NCBI GenBank assembly: GCA_022567875.1
Contig: JADFGB010000009.1
Location: forward strand, 1 to 12,910
DNA length: 12,910 bases
Source: Bacteroidota bacterium
GTDB lineage: Bacteria; Bacteroidota; Ignavibacteria; Ignavibacteriales; Ignavibacteriaceae
Direction of reading: 5' to 3'
Part shown: positions 1-7,807 of the stretch, piece by piece
Numbering within the stretch: position 1 is the first letter of the stretch
Layout of the letters: the number at the start of each line of letters is the position of its first letter
Notes under the pieces: generated by a model
The model's input: the letters and a program-made list of their open reading frames with translations, nothing else
What the model was told of the DNA's origin: nothing
Database searches by the model: none
Program-made: the position numbers and the translations under genes

Positions 1-293
1 GCATATTCATTAAGTTCGACTTTCCGTGTCTTAATACTAAATCCAAACTTATTAGACTCTACAAGTTTCCATGATGGAAATTCTTGATCGCCCGGAGGTG
101 TTACCGCAATAGCATATGGAATGCTTGGTAACTCTTTTAGTTTACGTGAATTTATCCACCTTGTTTTAAAGTGAGGTACTATTCCAGCAGCAGCACCCGG
201 TGGTCTCGGATAACTATTAAGTTCTAAAACATTTTGTTTAGTAACATTAAAGTTTGTTCTAAACGATTTAACTTCTTTCCAACTAGATAACAT
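1..293 (-). CDS. Uncharacterised protein, N-terminal part (runs off the window edge)
   Basis: An open frame of 97 codons begins at an ATG at 293 and remains open to the window edge, so the C-terminus is missing. An in-frame TAA lies about 30 nt upstream of the ATG, so the start is reasonably fixed, although no Shine-Dalgarno is visible. The product starts MLSSWKEVKSF and has a proline/glycine/alanine-rich stretch (SYPRPPGAAAG) and a second one (AVTPPGDQEFPSW). I see no signal peptide, membrane segment or recognisable catalytic motif, and I do not recognise the family. It starts only 22 bp after the proS stop on the same strand, so it is probably cotranscribed with proS. Hand-counted GC (about 40 percent in 181-240) matches the housekeeping genes beside it, which supports real coding sequence. 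Confidence 0.55.
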   Translation of the reverse strand, partial: MLSSWKEVKSFRTNFNVTKQNVLELNSYPRPPGAAAGIVPHFKTRWINSRKLKELPSIPYAIAVTPPGDQEFPSWKLVESNKFGFSIKTRKVELNEY

Positions 294-315
294 TGAGAAA
301 GTAAAAGATTGTTTT

Positions 316-2004
316 TTATTTTAACAATTCCTGAACTTTAGAAATAAGTTCATCAATATCAACATCCATTCTTTCACCGGTTGCACGTAGTTTTAATTCA
401 ACTTTATTTTCATTTAATTTTTTATTGCCGACAATTACTTGTATGGGCATACCGAGAAGATCGGCTTCTTTGAACTTATAACCTGCTTGCGCATCAATTC
501 TGTCGTCATATAATACTTCAATATTTTCTGATATAAGTTTTTCATAAATGGAATCAGATGTATTAGCAACATCTTCGTTTTTCATATTGAGTCCCATTAA
601 ATGAACCTGAAATGGAGTAAGAGTTTTATTCCAGATTATTCCGTTTTCATCGTTGTGCTGTTCAATATAGCACGCCATCACACGTTCAACGCCAATTCCG
701 TAGCTTCCCATTATTATCGGTTTTTCGTTACCATCTTCGTCTAAGAATGTTGCACCAAGGGCTTCAGAATATTTTGTACCAAGCTTGAAAATGTGTCCTA
801 ATTCTATAGCCGTAAAAACATCTAATTTATTATTACAATTAGGACATCTTTCACCTGAAGAAACAAACCGAAGGTCAAAATATTCTATTCCCTTTACATC
901 TCTTTTCAGATCAATTCCGCCAAGATGGAAATCATTTTTATTTGCACCGCTGTATAGATTATTGGCATCTTTCAATCTGTTATCTGCAATTATTCTTCCC
1001 TGATATTTTACAGGTCCGATTGAACCCGCTTCCGCACCGGTAATTTCAATAAGTTCTTCGGGATGAGCCGGACGAACATTCCCTCCGAACTCCTTTTGAA
1101 GCTTTACTTCGTTTACTTCATCGTTGCCGAGCATTAAAACTAAGACAGGTTTTTCATCAGCGATATAAACTCTTGATTTTGCACATTGGGTTTCATCAAT
1201 TTTTAAAAACTCGCAAAGTTCATCAATTGATTTTACGTTGGGTGTGGAAATCTCTTTTACTTCTTCGCTTTTGTCATCACGTAGTTTAGAATCAATTTTT
1301 GAAATAGCAACTTCAAGATTTGCCGCATAACCGCATTTAGTACAATGTGCAACAGTATCTTCGCCTGCATCGGATTTTATCATAAACTCTTCAGAACCCG
1401 CCCCTCCCATAGCTCCGCTTGAGGCACCCACAACAAAATAATCAATTCCGCACTTGTCAAATATATTTCTGTAAGCTTGATCGTGCAGCATATAACCTTT
1501 ATCAAGCCCTTCGGTTGTTGCATCAAGAGTATAAGCATCTTTCATTAAAAATTGTCTGCCCCTTATAACACCGCTTCTCGGTCTCGTTTCGTTTCTGTAT
1601 TTTGTTTGTATCTGGTACCATATCTGGGGTAAATCTTTATAAGATTGAATATGATTTTTAGCAGTAGATGCAACAATTTCTTCGTGGGTTGGGGCAAGCA
1701 CATATTCTCTGTTTTTTACATGAAATAAAGTATCTCCGAATGCTTCAACGCGTCCTGTTTGTTCCCAAATTTCTTTTGGATTAAGTCCCGGAAAATGGAA
1801 CTCCTGCCCGCCTATGGCGTTCATTTCTTCTCTAATAATTTCTGATATTTTTCTGATTACCCTGTAACCCAACGGTAAAAAGGAATAAATACCTGCCGAA
1901 AGCATTCTTATCATTCCGGCTCTCAGCATTAATATGTGACTTGTAACCACTGCTTCGTTAGGTGTTTCTTTTAAAGTAGGTACAAATGATTTACTTAGTT
2001 TCAT
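316..2004 (-). CDS. proS: Prolyl-tRNA synthetase (bacterial type with editing insertion)
   Basis: This cytoplasmic class II aminoacyl-tRNA synthetase charges tRNA-Pro with proline using ATP. The 562-residue product is close to the usual length of the bacterial (long, E. coli-like) form and looks complete. Visible landmarks are the THEE segment at 106-109, motif 2 around RNETRPR (137-143) followed by GRQFLMKDAY, and motif 3 GSYGIGVER (433-441). The stretch at about 225-400 between motifs 2 and 3 corresponds to the INS editing domain that deacylates Ala-tRNA-Pro. It is flanked by CxxC pairs at C221/C224 and C387/C390. Residues from about 463 to the end form the anticodon-binding domain. The start MKLSKSFVPT is the normal family N-terminus; no strong Shine-Dalgarno is seen. 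It lies downstream of the U32 gene with a 107-bp gap and no clear terminator between them. Confidence 0.97.
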   Translation of the reverse strand: MKLSKSFVPTLKETPNEAVVTSHILMLRAGMIRMLSAGIYSFLPLGYRVIRKISEIIREEMNAIGGQEFHFPGLNPKEIWEQTGRVEAFGDTLFHVKNREYVLAPTHEEIVASTAKNHIQSYKDLPQIWYQIQTKYRNETRPRSGVIRGRQFLMKDAYTLDATTEGLDKGYMLHDQAYRNIFDKCGIDYFVVGASSGAMGGAGSEEFMIKSDAGEDTVAHCTKCGYAANLEVAISKIDSKLRDDKSEEVKEISTPNVKSIDELCEFLKIDETQCAKSRVYIADEKPVLVLMLGNDEVNEVKLQKEFGGNVRPAHPEELIEITGAEAGSIGPVKYQGRIIADNRLKDANNLYSGANKNDFHLGGIDLKRDVKGIEYFDLRFVSSGERCPNCNNKLDVFTAIELGHIFKLGTKYSEALGATFLDEDGNEKPIIMGSYGIGVERVMACYIEQHNDENGIIWNKTLTPFQVHLMGLNMKNEDVANTSDSIYEKLISENIEVLYDDRIDAQAGYKFKEADLLGMPIQVIVGNKKLNENKVELKLRATGERMDVDIDELISKVQELLK

Positions 2005-2111
2005 AAATTTTTTCTGTTTTTTCTATTACGATAGAATTAAATGTATTTAGTAAAAATACTTAAATGATACAGCTAAATCAAAATAGCTCTTAGATTAGTA
2101 AGAATTGAAGT

Positions 2112-3335
2112 CTAATTTTTACTAACTATTTTATACACTTTATCGCGAGGTCGGATAAGTTCCATGCATGGAAATGTTATCTCTTCACCTTTTGATGCTT
2201 TACTTACTTTTTCGTCATTAGATAAAATAGATTCAATATTTAATTCAACAACTCCTGTAGTTTCACCTATTATATATACTTTATCATTTAAACCCAGATT
2301 TCCGTTCTCTATTTTAACAAAACCAATTTTCTGTTTCTTGAAATAATTTAGAACTTTACCAACATAAGTTTTTTTTACAACCGCCTGGTTACCGTAACCA
2401 TCAGTAAATTCTTCAGTAGAAGGGGGCTTAAAATAAAACCCGGATGAAAATCCTCTGTTATACACTTTTGAGAGTTTTTCCAATAACTCTTTTTTAATTC
2501 CTTTTGTAAGTTTCCCATCAAAATATAAATCAATTGCTTTTCTGTATGCACCAACAACTACCGCTACATACTCGGGGCTTCTTTTTCTCCCCTCAATTTT
2601 AAAAGAATTAATTCCCGCATCAATTAATTCATCTATAAATTCAATAGAGCAAAGATCTTTTGGTGAAAGAATATAGTCTTTACCCAATATCATTTGATTA
2701 CCTGTTTGAGTGTCTTTAATTTCATATTCCCTTCTGCACGGCTGAATACATTCACCTCTGTTTGCGCTTTTATCAAAAAGTTCGTGACTCATAAAACACC
2801 TGCCGCTAACCGCGATACACATTGCTCCGTGAACAAAAACTTCAATTTCAATATCTATTTCTGAGCTTATTTTTTTTATGTCTTCAAGCGTGCATTCACG
2901 GGCAAGCACAACTCTTTTGGCACCAAGCTCTTTATATAATTTTACAGAAGATGAATTAGAAACTGATGCCTGTGTGGAAACAACATAGGGCATGTTATAT
3001 TTTCTGCAAATATTTATTACCGAAAGATCCCAGCAAATTACCATATCAACACCGGAATCTTTTGCTTCACTAACTAATTTTTCAACGAGTTCTATTTCAT
3101 CTTCATAAATTATTGTGTTTAGTGCTAAATAAGATTTCACCTTTTTCTTTCGGCAGAATTCAACAATTTCTTTAAGTTCTTCAATTGAAAAATTTTTTGC
3201 TTTTGCTCGCATATTTAACTGATCAACACCAAAATAAACTGCATCTGCACCTGAGTTAACAGCAGTTCTAAGCATAGTCCAGTTTCCTGCAGGAGCCATT
3301 AGTTCCGGCTTTTTTATTTTATTATTTTTATTCAT
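2112..3335 (-). CDS. U32-family protein, probable prephenate-dependent RNA hydroxylase (TrhP/RlhA-like)
   Basis: This 407-residue protein belongs to the family historically called peptidase U32. Characterised E. coli members TrhP (YegQ) and RlhA are needed for hydroxylation of tRNA wobble uridine and of 23S rRNA C2501, using prephenate and depending on iron-sulfur biogenesis. The sequence shows the N-terminal signature ELMAPAGNW (11-19) followed by the DAVYFG segment. The U32 signature runs from E165 to S183 (EVFVHGAMC...SGRC). Cysteines C173, C180, C196 and C200 match the conserved cluster. The segment SPKDLCSIEFIDELIDAGI and the motif FKIEGRKRS follow. A small C-terminal beta-type domain begins at about residue 325. 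The length and C-terminal extension resemble TrhP more than RlhA, but the RNA target cannot be fixed from sequence. No signal peptide is present, so it is cytoplasmic. Confidence 0.9.
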   Translation of the reverse strand: MNKNNKIKKPELMAPAGNWTMLRTAVNSGADAVYFGVDQLNMRAKAKNFSIEELKEIVEFCRKKKVKSYLALNTIIYEDEIELVEKLVSEAKDSGVDMVICWDLSVINICRKYNMPYVVSTQASVSNSSSVKLYKELGAKRVVLARECTLEDIKKISSEIDIEIEVFVHGAMCIAVSGRCFMSHELFDKSANRGECIQPCRREYEIKDTQTGNQMILGKDYILSPKDLCSIEFIDELIDAGINSFKIEGRKRSPEYVAVVVGAYRKAIDLYFDGKLTKGIKKELLEKLSKVYNRGFSSGFYFKPPSTEEFTDGYGNQAVVKKTYVGKVLNYFKKQKIGFVKIENGNLGLNDKVYIIGETTGVVELNIESILSNDEKVSKASKGEEITFPCMELIRPRDKVYKIVSKN

Positions 3336-3409
3336 ATCACAAAATTAAAGAAATAAGGATTAAAATATTTTCTAACTATTAAAATTTTATTTACACTATA
3401 TTTCAGAAA

Positions 3410-3426
3410 ATATCTTAAAAAGATAT
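3410..3426. repeat. Short perfect inverted repeat in the U32/porin gap
   Basis: ATATCTT, a three-base AAA spacer and AAGATAT form a perfect 7-bp inverted repeat. It lies 75 bp upstream of the U32 start and about 55 bp past the end of the porin terminator hairpin. It could be an operator for the U32 gene, but a palindrome this AT-rich can easily arise by chance. Confidence 0.25.
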
Positions 3427-3479
3427 GACACATAAAAGTTATTAAACTTGATCTTAGGTATGGGAGGTCAAAGAATTAT

Positions 3480-3525
3480 AAAAAAAAAGACTGTCTCAAA
3501 TATAAAAACCATTTGAAACAGTCTT
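3480..3525 (-). terminator. Rho-independent terminator of the porin gene
   Basis: On the minus strand AAGACTGTTTCAAAT pairs with ATTTGAGACAGTCTT across a 9-nt loop. This gives a 15-bp stem with one G-U wobble, followed directly by a run of T (the A run at 3480-3488 on the plus strand). It starts 25 nt after the stop codon of the 3551-4822 gene. On the opposite strand the wobble becomes an A-C mismatch and no T run follows, so it acts in the minus direction. It separates the porin gene from the U32/proS group. Confidence 0.9.
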
Positions 3526-3550
3526 CCCAATAAATTAAAGAAAGGAATTA

Positions 3551-4822
3551 TTAAAATTTTATAGCAGTTTCTATCATAAATCCATCAAAATTACCACCAC
3601 TATAAACATTTGTTGGTCCAAAATCATTATAGTTTTGGTTTATGTAAATTATTTTTGCAAGTACATTGTCAGTTAAAAACCATCCGGCTCCAAATTGAAG
3701 TCTATTTATACTTACATCATTTGGATCACTATTTGCTAATTTACCGCTAACTCTATTATAACTGATTCCAAAATAAAGATTTTCATCTTCTCCAAATCTA
3801 TAAACAACATCACCTGAAATTTGTTTCCAAGTTCTATCTTCTGCAGCACCTTTAAAGTCGCCACCTTTAGTTGTTTCATATACTCCAAATATTTCCAATC
3901 CTTTAATTTTTACAAATGGATTTATCATTATTGAAGTTATATTGTCCTTAAAACCGGGTTTCCATCTTCCAGATGTAAAGACATCGGATGTTGTAGTTTG
4001 CATTACACTATAAAAACGAGAACCTGCTCTGTCACCGCCATAGAGATGTATGCTGGCATTTTTTGAAGTTGTATAAATGGAACCTGTTAATCTTACTCTC
4101 ATATCATTTTTTAATTCCATATCAACACCAAGCTTACCAACAAAAGAAAGTGAATTTTTACCAGGGGATTTAACATCTTGGTTTAACTTTCCATTAGTAA
4201 AACCTGCCATAGCAATTATACCATTTTTCTTATAATAAACTTCGGCACCAATTTCTGTTGTAAAACCATCCATTATTAAATTGCCTATAAACGGATTGTA
4301 AAGTGTTGAAGCATTATCAGATCTTCTAAAGTGAGCATCTCCATAATTAGTTTCCATATGCCCAATTTTTATTGTAACTGATTTCATAAGTTTCTTTAGA
4401 AATCCTTTTTTAATAAAATCGAGTTTATCAATTTGTAGATACCCTGATTTAATCCACGATTCAGTATGATGTCTTGAAGTAAGATAAGAAGTTAAGTGCA
4501 TTCTTACACCATTGGCAAGTTGTGCGTTAAAGGTAAGATTGTATGTAGCTAAATTAAAATTTTTCCCTAAATCTATTAAACTGTTTGCATCATTGCTATG
4601 GTTTAATCCTTGAAATTGCAAGGATGCCGCACCTCCAACCATTACTTTTAAACCATCAAACTTAATAGTATTAAATTTAGATGTTTCAAATGTATTTAGA
4701 CCCCTTTTATCCGGAAAACGATAATATTGTAAATCACGATCATTTCCTATTTGAGCATAACTTGTAAAAGAAAACATAAGTGATGTAATAAAAACGCTTA
4801 TAAAAAATATAATTGATTTCAT
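3551..4822 (-). CDS. Outer-membrane beta-barrel porin-like protein
   Basis: The 423-residue product has a Sec signal peptide (basic MKS, hydrophobic core, probable cleavage after SYA at residue 23, before QIG). The mature part is rich in alternating hydrophobic/polar strands and aromatics, and the protein ends in an aromatic residue (TAIKF), as outer-membrane barrels recognised by BamA usually do. Motifs such as KIGHMETNYGDAHFRRSD and YNPFIGNLIMDGF resemble those I associate with porin-like proteins of Bacteroidota-type bacteria, but I cannot name a substrate. The start is supported by AGAGG (4830-4834 on the plus-strand numbering), 7 nt upstream of the ATG. It is a single-gene unit: it has its own terminator and is divergent from the YceI genes, sharing the 4823-5139 gap. 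It may be coregulated with them, but I found no sigma-54 element facing it. Confidence 0.8.
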   Translation of the reverse strand: MKSIIFFISVFITSLMFSFTSYAQIGNDRDLQYYRFPDKRGLNTFETSKFNTIKFDGLKVMVGGAASLQFQGLNHSNDANSLIDLGKNFNLATYNLTFNAQLANGVRMHLTSYLTSRHHTESWIKSGYLQIDKLDFIKKGFLKKLMKSVTIKIGHMETNYGDAHFRRSDNASTLYNPFIGNLIMDGFTTEIGAEVYYKKNGIIAMAGFTNGKLNQDVKSPGKNSLSFVGKLGVDMELKNDMRVRLTGSIYTTSKNASIHLYGGDRAGSRFYSVMQTTTSDVFTSGRWKPGFKDNITSIMINPFVKIKGLEIFGVYETTKGGDFKGAAEDRTWKQISGDVVYRFGEDENLYFGISYNRVSGKLANSDPNDVSINRLQFGAGWFLTDNVLAKIIYINQNYNDFGPTNVYSGGNFDGFMIETAIKF

Positions 4823-5012
4823 GATAATACCTCTATTGTTAATTGAAATAGATTGCTAATAAGTATTAATCAAAAATGAGACCAAAAAAATAATCTCAAA
4901 GAAAATCTTTTTTTTACATCGTTTTTTAACTTTCTTTCAATATCTCTTAGATTTACACTGAATAAATTATTAAAAGATAGTGTATTCTTGCATTATCCAT
5001 ATATATCATTTC

Positions 5013-5026
5013 GTGCAAGTATGCAC
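5013..5026. promoter_or_regulatory. Perfect GTGCA-N4-TGCAC palindrome, candidate enhancer site
   Basis: GTGCAAGTATGCAC is a perfect two-fold palindrome with 5-bp half-sites. It is notable because G/C-containing half-sites are rare in this AT-rich gap. Its centre lies about 59 bp upstream of the -24 GG of the sigma-54 candidate, roughly -84 from the expected start. That is a typical position for an NtrC-family activator, and such a protein is encoded at 6452-7807. The link to that protein is inference. Confidence 0.5.
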
Positions 5027-5077
5027 TATGTAAACTTGTTTTCTTTTATCTCAGTAATTTTTAGTTAGTTTTAAAAA

Positions 5078-5093
5078 TGGTACGATATTTGTC
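5078..5093 (+). promoter_or_regulatory. Candidate sigma-54 (-24/-12) promoter for the YceI pair
   Basis: TGGTACGATATTTGTC fits the RpoN consensus TGGYACGnnnnTTGC well. The -24 GG is at 5079-5080, ten bases separate it from the -12 dinucleotide, and the ACG and TTG segments are conserved. The weak point is GT instead of GC at -12. The expected start is near 5104, giving a leader of about 35 nt before the ATG at 5140. An NtrC-type activator is encoded at the other end of the YceI genes. Confidence 0.6.
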
Positions 5094-5129
5094 TAATCTG
5101 TTTTAGAAATATTATAATAATCTATATAT

Positions 5130-5133
5130 GGAG
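5130..5133 (+). promoter_or_regulatory. Shine-Dalgarno that fixes the YceI-1 start at 5140
   Basis: GGAG lies 6 nt upstream of the ATG at 5140. An in-frame ATG at 5128 overlaps this element and would add MENL before the signal peptide. The spacing and the canonical MKKIK start of a Sec signal peptide favour 5140. Confidence 0.75.
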
Positions 5134-5139
5134 AACCTA

Positions 5140-5799
5140 ATGAAAAAAATCAAAATACTTGTTTTATCATTATTATTATTTGTAGTGATTCCTGTTGTAG
5201 CTCAAGAAAAAATAGCTAATGCTATACCTATTTCAACCCAAGATCAAATATTAAATCAAAAAGTATTTACACAACAACCCGGAAGTACATTATGGTTAGA
5301 TGGAACATCTACTCTGCATGATTATAAATCCATCAGTAATAAAATTAAATCTGAATTTATAACTAATTCTGATAATTTTGTAGATTTTATTACAAATAAA
5401 GATGGTGCAAAATTTAATTTGAAAACTATTATTCCTGTAATTAGTCTTAAACATAATAAGTTTAATGAAGACTTGGATGATAACCTTTATGATGCCATGA
5501 ACGAAGAAGAATATAAAGATATAGTTTATGAATTAACTTCTTATAAAAGTACTGTTCTTCCGGACTCAGGTAAAAATTGGTATCTTCTTAACACAATTGG
5601 AAATTTAACAATTGCAAGTGTTAAAAAAACAATAGAAATGAAAGCAATAGTATATAACACATCAGATGGTACAATACATTTTAAAGGAAGTAAATTGATA
5701 AATATGGAAGATTATAATATTGAACCGCCGTCGATGATGTTTGGAATGTTAAAAACAGACAAATTTGTAACAATTTCTTTTAATTTAATATTTAAATAA
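5140..5799 (+). CDS. Periplasmic YceI-like protein 1
   Basis: The 219-residue product begins with a Sec signal peptide (MKKIK, long Leu/Val core, probable cleavage after VVA at residue 21, before QEK). The mature protein has YceI-type landmarks. The first strand carries LWLDGTSTLHDY (51-62), like the GTSxLHDW motif of many Bacteroidota members. The central part has the DDNLYDAMNEEEY segment and GNLTIASVKKTIEM. The C-terminal DYNIEPPSMMFGMLKTDK (191-208) leads to the final strand FVTISFNLIF. YceI proteins are lipocalin-like barrels that bind polyisoprenoid lipids in the periplasm, and some are linked to quinone or cytochrome b561 redox systems; the ligand here is unknown. It is the first gene of a two-gene operon, 11 bp before YceI-2, behind a candidate sigma-54 promoter. 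Confidence 0.85.
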   Translation: MKKIKILVLSLLLFVVIPVVAQEKIANAIPISTQDQILNQKVFTQQPGSTLWLDGTSTLHDYKSISNKIKSEFITNSDNFVDFITNKDGAKFNLKTIIPVISLKHNKFNEDLDDNLYDAMNEEEYKDIVYELTSYKSTVLPDSGKNWYLLNTIGNLTIASVKKTIEMKAIVYNTSDGTIHFKGSKLINMEDYNIEPPSMMFGMLKTDKFVTISFNLIFK

Positions 5800-5810
5800 C
5801 AAAAAGTAAA

Positions 5811-6449
5811 ATGAAAATTTTAATAATTATAGGAATATTTTTCGGGAGTATCAGCATAATAGGACAGAGTAAAAATAGTATTACTTTTTTAGATTATAGT
5901 TTGCTTCCTAATAGTACTCTTGAATTTTTAGGTGAATCAACAATTAATACTTTTAATTTTAGGTCTGAATCACTTAAAGGAAGGGGTACTTATATTATTG
6001 ATAATTTTTTAAAAGATAGTTCTTATCTTGCAGAAATTTCTGTTGATATAGAGTCTTTTGATAGTGGTTCAGATTTAATGAATTCAGATATGTATGATGC
6101 TCTTAAGTATGAAGATTATCCAATAATAAATTTTAGATTGATTAAAATAAAACATATACAAAATTCAAATAATTCTCTACTAAATTTCAATGCGGATATT
6201 ATAGGAGTTTTAACTGTTGCCGGTAAAAGCAATAAAATGGACATAATTTTTGAGATTGTAATGCTCTCAGATAGTACATTTTATTTAAAAGGAAACAAAT
6301 CGATATCAATGCCTGATTTTAACATTGATCCCCCTTCTAAACTTTTTGGTTTGATTCAAGTAGATGATACTTTAATTATATATTTTAATTTATATGTTAA
6401 GTTTAAAAAAATCTTTTTTCTTAATTCTAATCTTTCTATATTGAAATAA
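5811..6449 (+). CDS. Periplasmic YceI-like protein 2
   Basis: The 212-residue product has a short Sec-like signal peptide (MKIL, isoleucine-rich core, probable cleavage after SIIG near residue 18). It keeps the YceI layout: an early strand STLEFLGESTINTF (35-48), the MYDALKYEDYPIINFRL segment (94-110), GVLTVAGKSNKMD, and DFNIDPPSKLFGLIQVDD (169-186). The last motif aligns residue for residue in style with DYNIEPPSMMFGMLKTDK of YceI-1, so the two are probably diverged tandem paralogues. The first motif lacks the LHD of YceI-1. About 14 basic and hydrophobic residues (KFKKIFFLNSNLSI) extend past the point where YceI-1 ends. No strong Shine-Dalgarno is seen, so translation may rely on coupling. 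The stop is 2 bp from the convergent stop of the response regulator, with no terminator between. Confidence 0.8.
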   Translation: MKILIIIGIFFGSISIIGQSKNSITFLDYSLLPNSTLEFLGESTINTFNFRSESLKGRGTYIIDNFLKDSSYLAEISVDIESFDSGSDLMNSDMYDALKYEDYPIINFRLIKIKHIQNSNNSLLNFNADIIGVLTVAGKSNKMDIIFEIVMLSDSTFYLKGNKSISMPDFNIDPPSKLFGLIQVDDTLIIYFNLYVKFKKIFFLNSNLSILK

Positions 6450-6451
6450 AT

Positions 6452-7807
6452 TCATTCTACTTCTATCGAATATTTTTGCATTTTACGATAAAGAGTGGAT
6501 TTATCAATAACCAAAATTGATGCTGTTTGAGCACGATTATAGTTGGTTTTTTTTAATACTTGTTCAATGTGATATTTCTCATATGAACCAAGTGCTTCTA
6601 ATAGTTTATCAGGAAATGTCGGTTGTATTTTTTCCAACCCTTTTAAAGAAGCAGGAAGGTCTTCTACTGTTATTTTATCTCCTTCACTTAATAGTACTGC
6701 TCTTTCAATACAATTTTCTAATTCTCTTATATTTCCTTTCCATTCATTATTTATCAATAAATTCATTGCTTCATTTGTAACTGTTTTTATGTTGCGAAAA
6801 AGTTCTTCATTATATTTTTCTATAAAATGGTTTATTAAAAGAGGTATATCTTCCTTTCTTTCTGAAAGCAAAGGCATTTCAATTTCAATAATGTTTAAAC
6901 GGTAATAGAGGTCTTCCCTAAACAACCCTTCATCAATTCTCTTTTTTAAGTCTCTATTACTTGCAGCAACTATTCTTATATCTACTTTTAAAAATGAATC
7001 CGATCCCAATGGTTTAATTTCTTTTTCCTGAATTACCCTTAATAACTTAACTTGCATATTTTCGGGTATTTCAGAAATTTCATCAAGAAAAAGCGTCCCT
7101 TTATTGGCAGATTTAATAGCACCGTCATAATTATTTATTGCGCCTGTAAAGGCACCTTTTTTGTGTCCAAAAAATTCAGATTCCCACAAACTTTCCGGTA
7201 CGGCACCACAATTAATAGGTATAAATGGTTTATTAGATCTATTGCTGCTAGAATGAATAGCTCGAGCAACCAATTCTTTTCCTGTTCCTGTAGGACCAGT
7301 TATTAAAATATTTGTATTTGATTTACTAACTCGTTTGATCATTTTATAAATATTTTTCATTACAGGGCTATTACCAATAATTAAATTGAAATTGAAATTT
7401 TTATCAATTTGTTTACTTAGAGCTTTATTTTCCATAATCAATTGATTATGTTTCAACAAATTTCTAATTCGAATCGTTACTTCGTCAAAATCCAAGGGTT
7501 TAAGAATATAATCGTATGCACCTTTACGGAGTGCCTGTACAGCAGTTTCTACTGAGCCAAATGCAGTAATTAAAACAACGATAGTTTGCGGTGCTACTTC
7601 TATTATCCTTTCCAATAGTTTTATTCCGTCCATTCCAGGCATACGGATATCACTTATTACTAAATCAAAATTTCTTTTTTCTAATTCAATTAAAGCTGAT
7701 TCAGCATTTTCGGAAGTAACACAATCATATCCTTCATCTTGTAATATAACAGAAAGTGAGTCTCTAATTTCTTGTTCATCATCGACTATTAAAATTGTTC
7801 CATTCAT
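6452..7807 (-). CDS. NtrC-family sigma-54-dependent response regulator
   Basis: The 451-residue cytoplasmic regulator has three standard parts. The receiver domain (about 1-120) has acidic pocket D9-D10-E11, phospho-acceptor D53 in the segment DIRMPG, and K103. The AAA+ domain has Walker A GPTGTGKE (171-178), the sigma-54-contacting loop GAFTGA (219-224) and Walker B GTLFLDE (237-243). A Fis-type DNA-binding helix-turn-helix occupies about 405-451 (NRAQTASILVIDKSTLYRKM). All catalytic and sigma-54-contact residues are intact, so it should be a functional phosphorylation-dependent activator of RpoN promoters. Its ATG abuts the TAG of the kinase gene (TAGATG), implying coupled translation with its partner. 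It converges on the YceI pair, whose upstream region has the only good sigma-54 promoter candidate I found, making that a likely target. Confidence 0.96.
   Translation of the reverse strand: MNGTILIVDDEQEIRDSLSVILQDEGYDCVTSENAESALIELEKRNFDLVISDIRMPGMDGIKLLERIIEVAPQTIVVLITAFGSVETAVQALRKGAYDYILKPLDFDEVTIRIRNLLKHNQLIMENKALSKQIDKNFNFNLIIGNSPVMKNIYKMIKRVSKSNTNILITGPTGTGKELVARAIHSSSNRSNKPFIPINCGAVPESLWESEFFGHKKGAFTGAINNYDGAIKSANKGTLFLDEISEIPENMQVKLLRVIQEKEIKPLGSDSFLKVDIRIVAASNRDLKKRIDEGLFREDLYYRLNIIEIEMPLLSERKEDIPLLINHFIEKYNEELFRNIKTVTNEAMNLLINNEWKGNIRELENCIERAVLLSEGDKITVEDLPASLKGLEKIQPTFPDKLLEALGSYEKYHIEQVLKKTNYNRAQTASILVIDKSTLYRKMQKYSIEVE

Larger units (their letters stand above)
4823..5139. other. 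Divergent intergenic region with regulatory candidates
   Basis: This 317-bp gap separates the divergent porin and YceI genes. It holds the porin Shine-Dalgarno, a GTGCA palindrome (5013-5026), a wider CTTGCA...TGCAAG inverted repeat (4987-4992 with 5014-5019), a sigma-54 promoter candidate (5078-5093) and the GGAG of the first YceI gene. No further gene or RNA is apparent; the rest is AT-rich with several A/T runs. I could not identify a convincing promoter for the porin gene. Confidence 0.7.

Noticed and set aside
785..1003. Plus-strand open frame inside proS
   Set aside because: It is antisense to conserved synthetase coding sequence, with no ribosome-binding site and no recognisable product.
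2041..2075. Possible hairpin between the U32 and proS genes
   Set aside because: The AGTA/TACT pairing is short, AT-only around the loop and has a bulge; it does not qualify as a terminator.
4855..4875. ATCAA half-site as an FNR operator for the porin gene
   Set aside because: The partner half-site at the correct spacing matches only 2 of 5 bases.
5128..5139. Upstream ATG as the start of YceI-1
   Set aside because: This ATG overlaps the GGAG that serves the ATG at 5140, and it would put MENL ahead of a normal signal peptide.
7052..7306. Plus-strand open frame inside the response-regulator gene
   Set aside because: It lies opposite the highly conserved AAA+ segment with Walker A and GAFTGA; it is a shadow frame.
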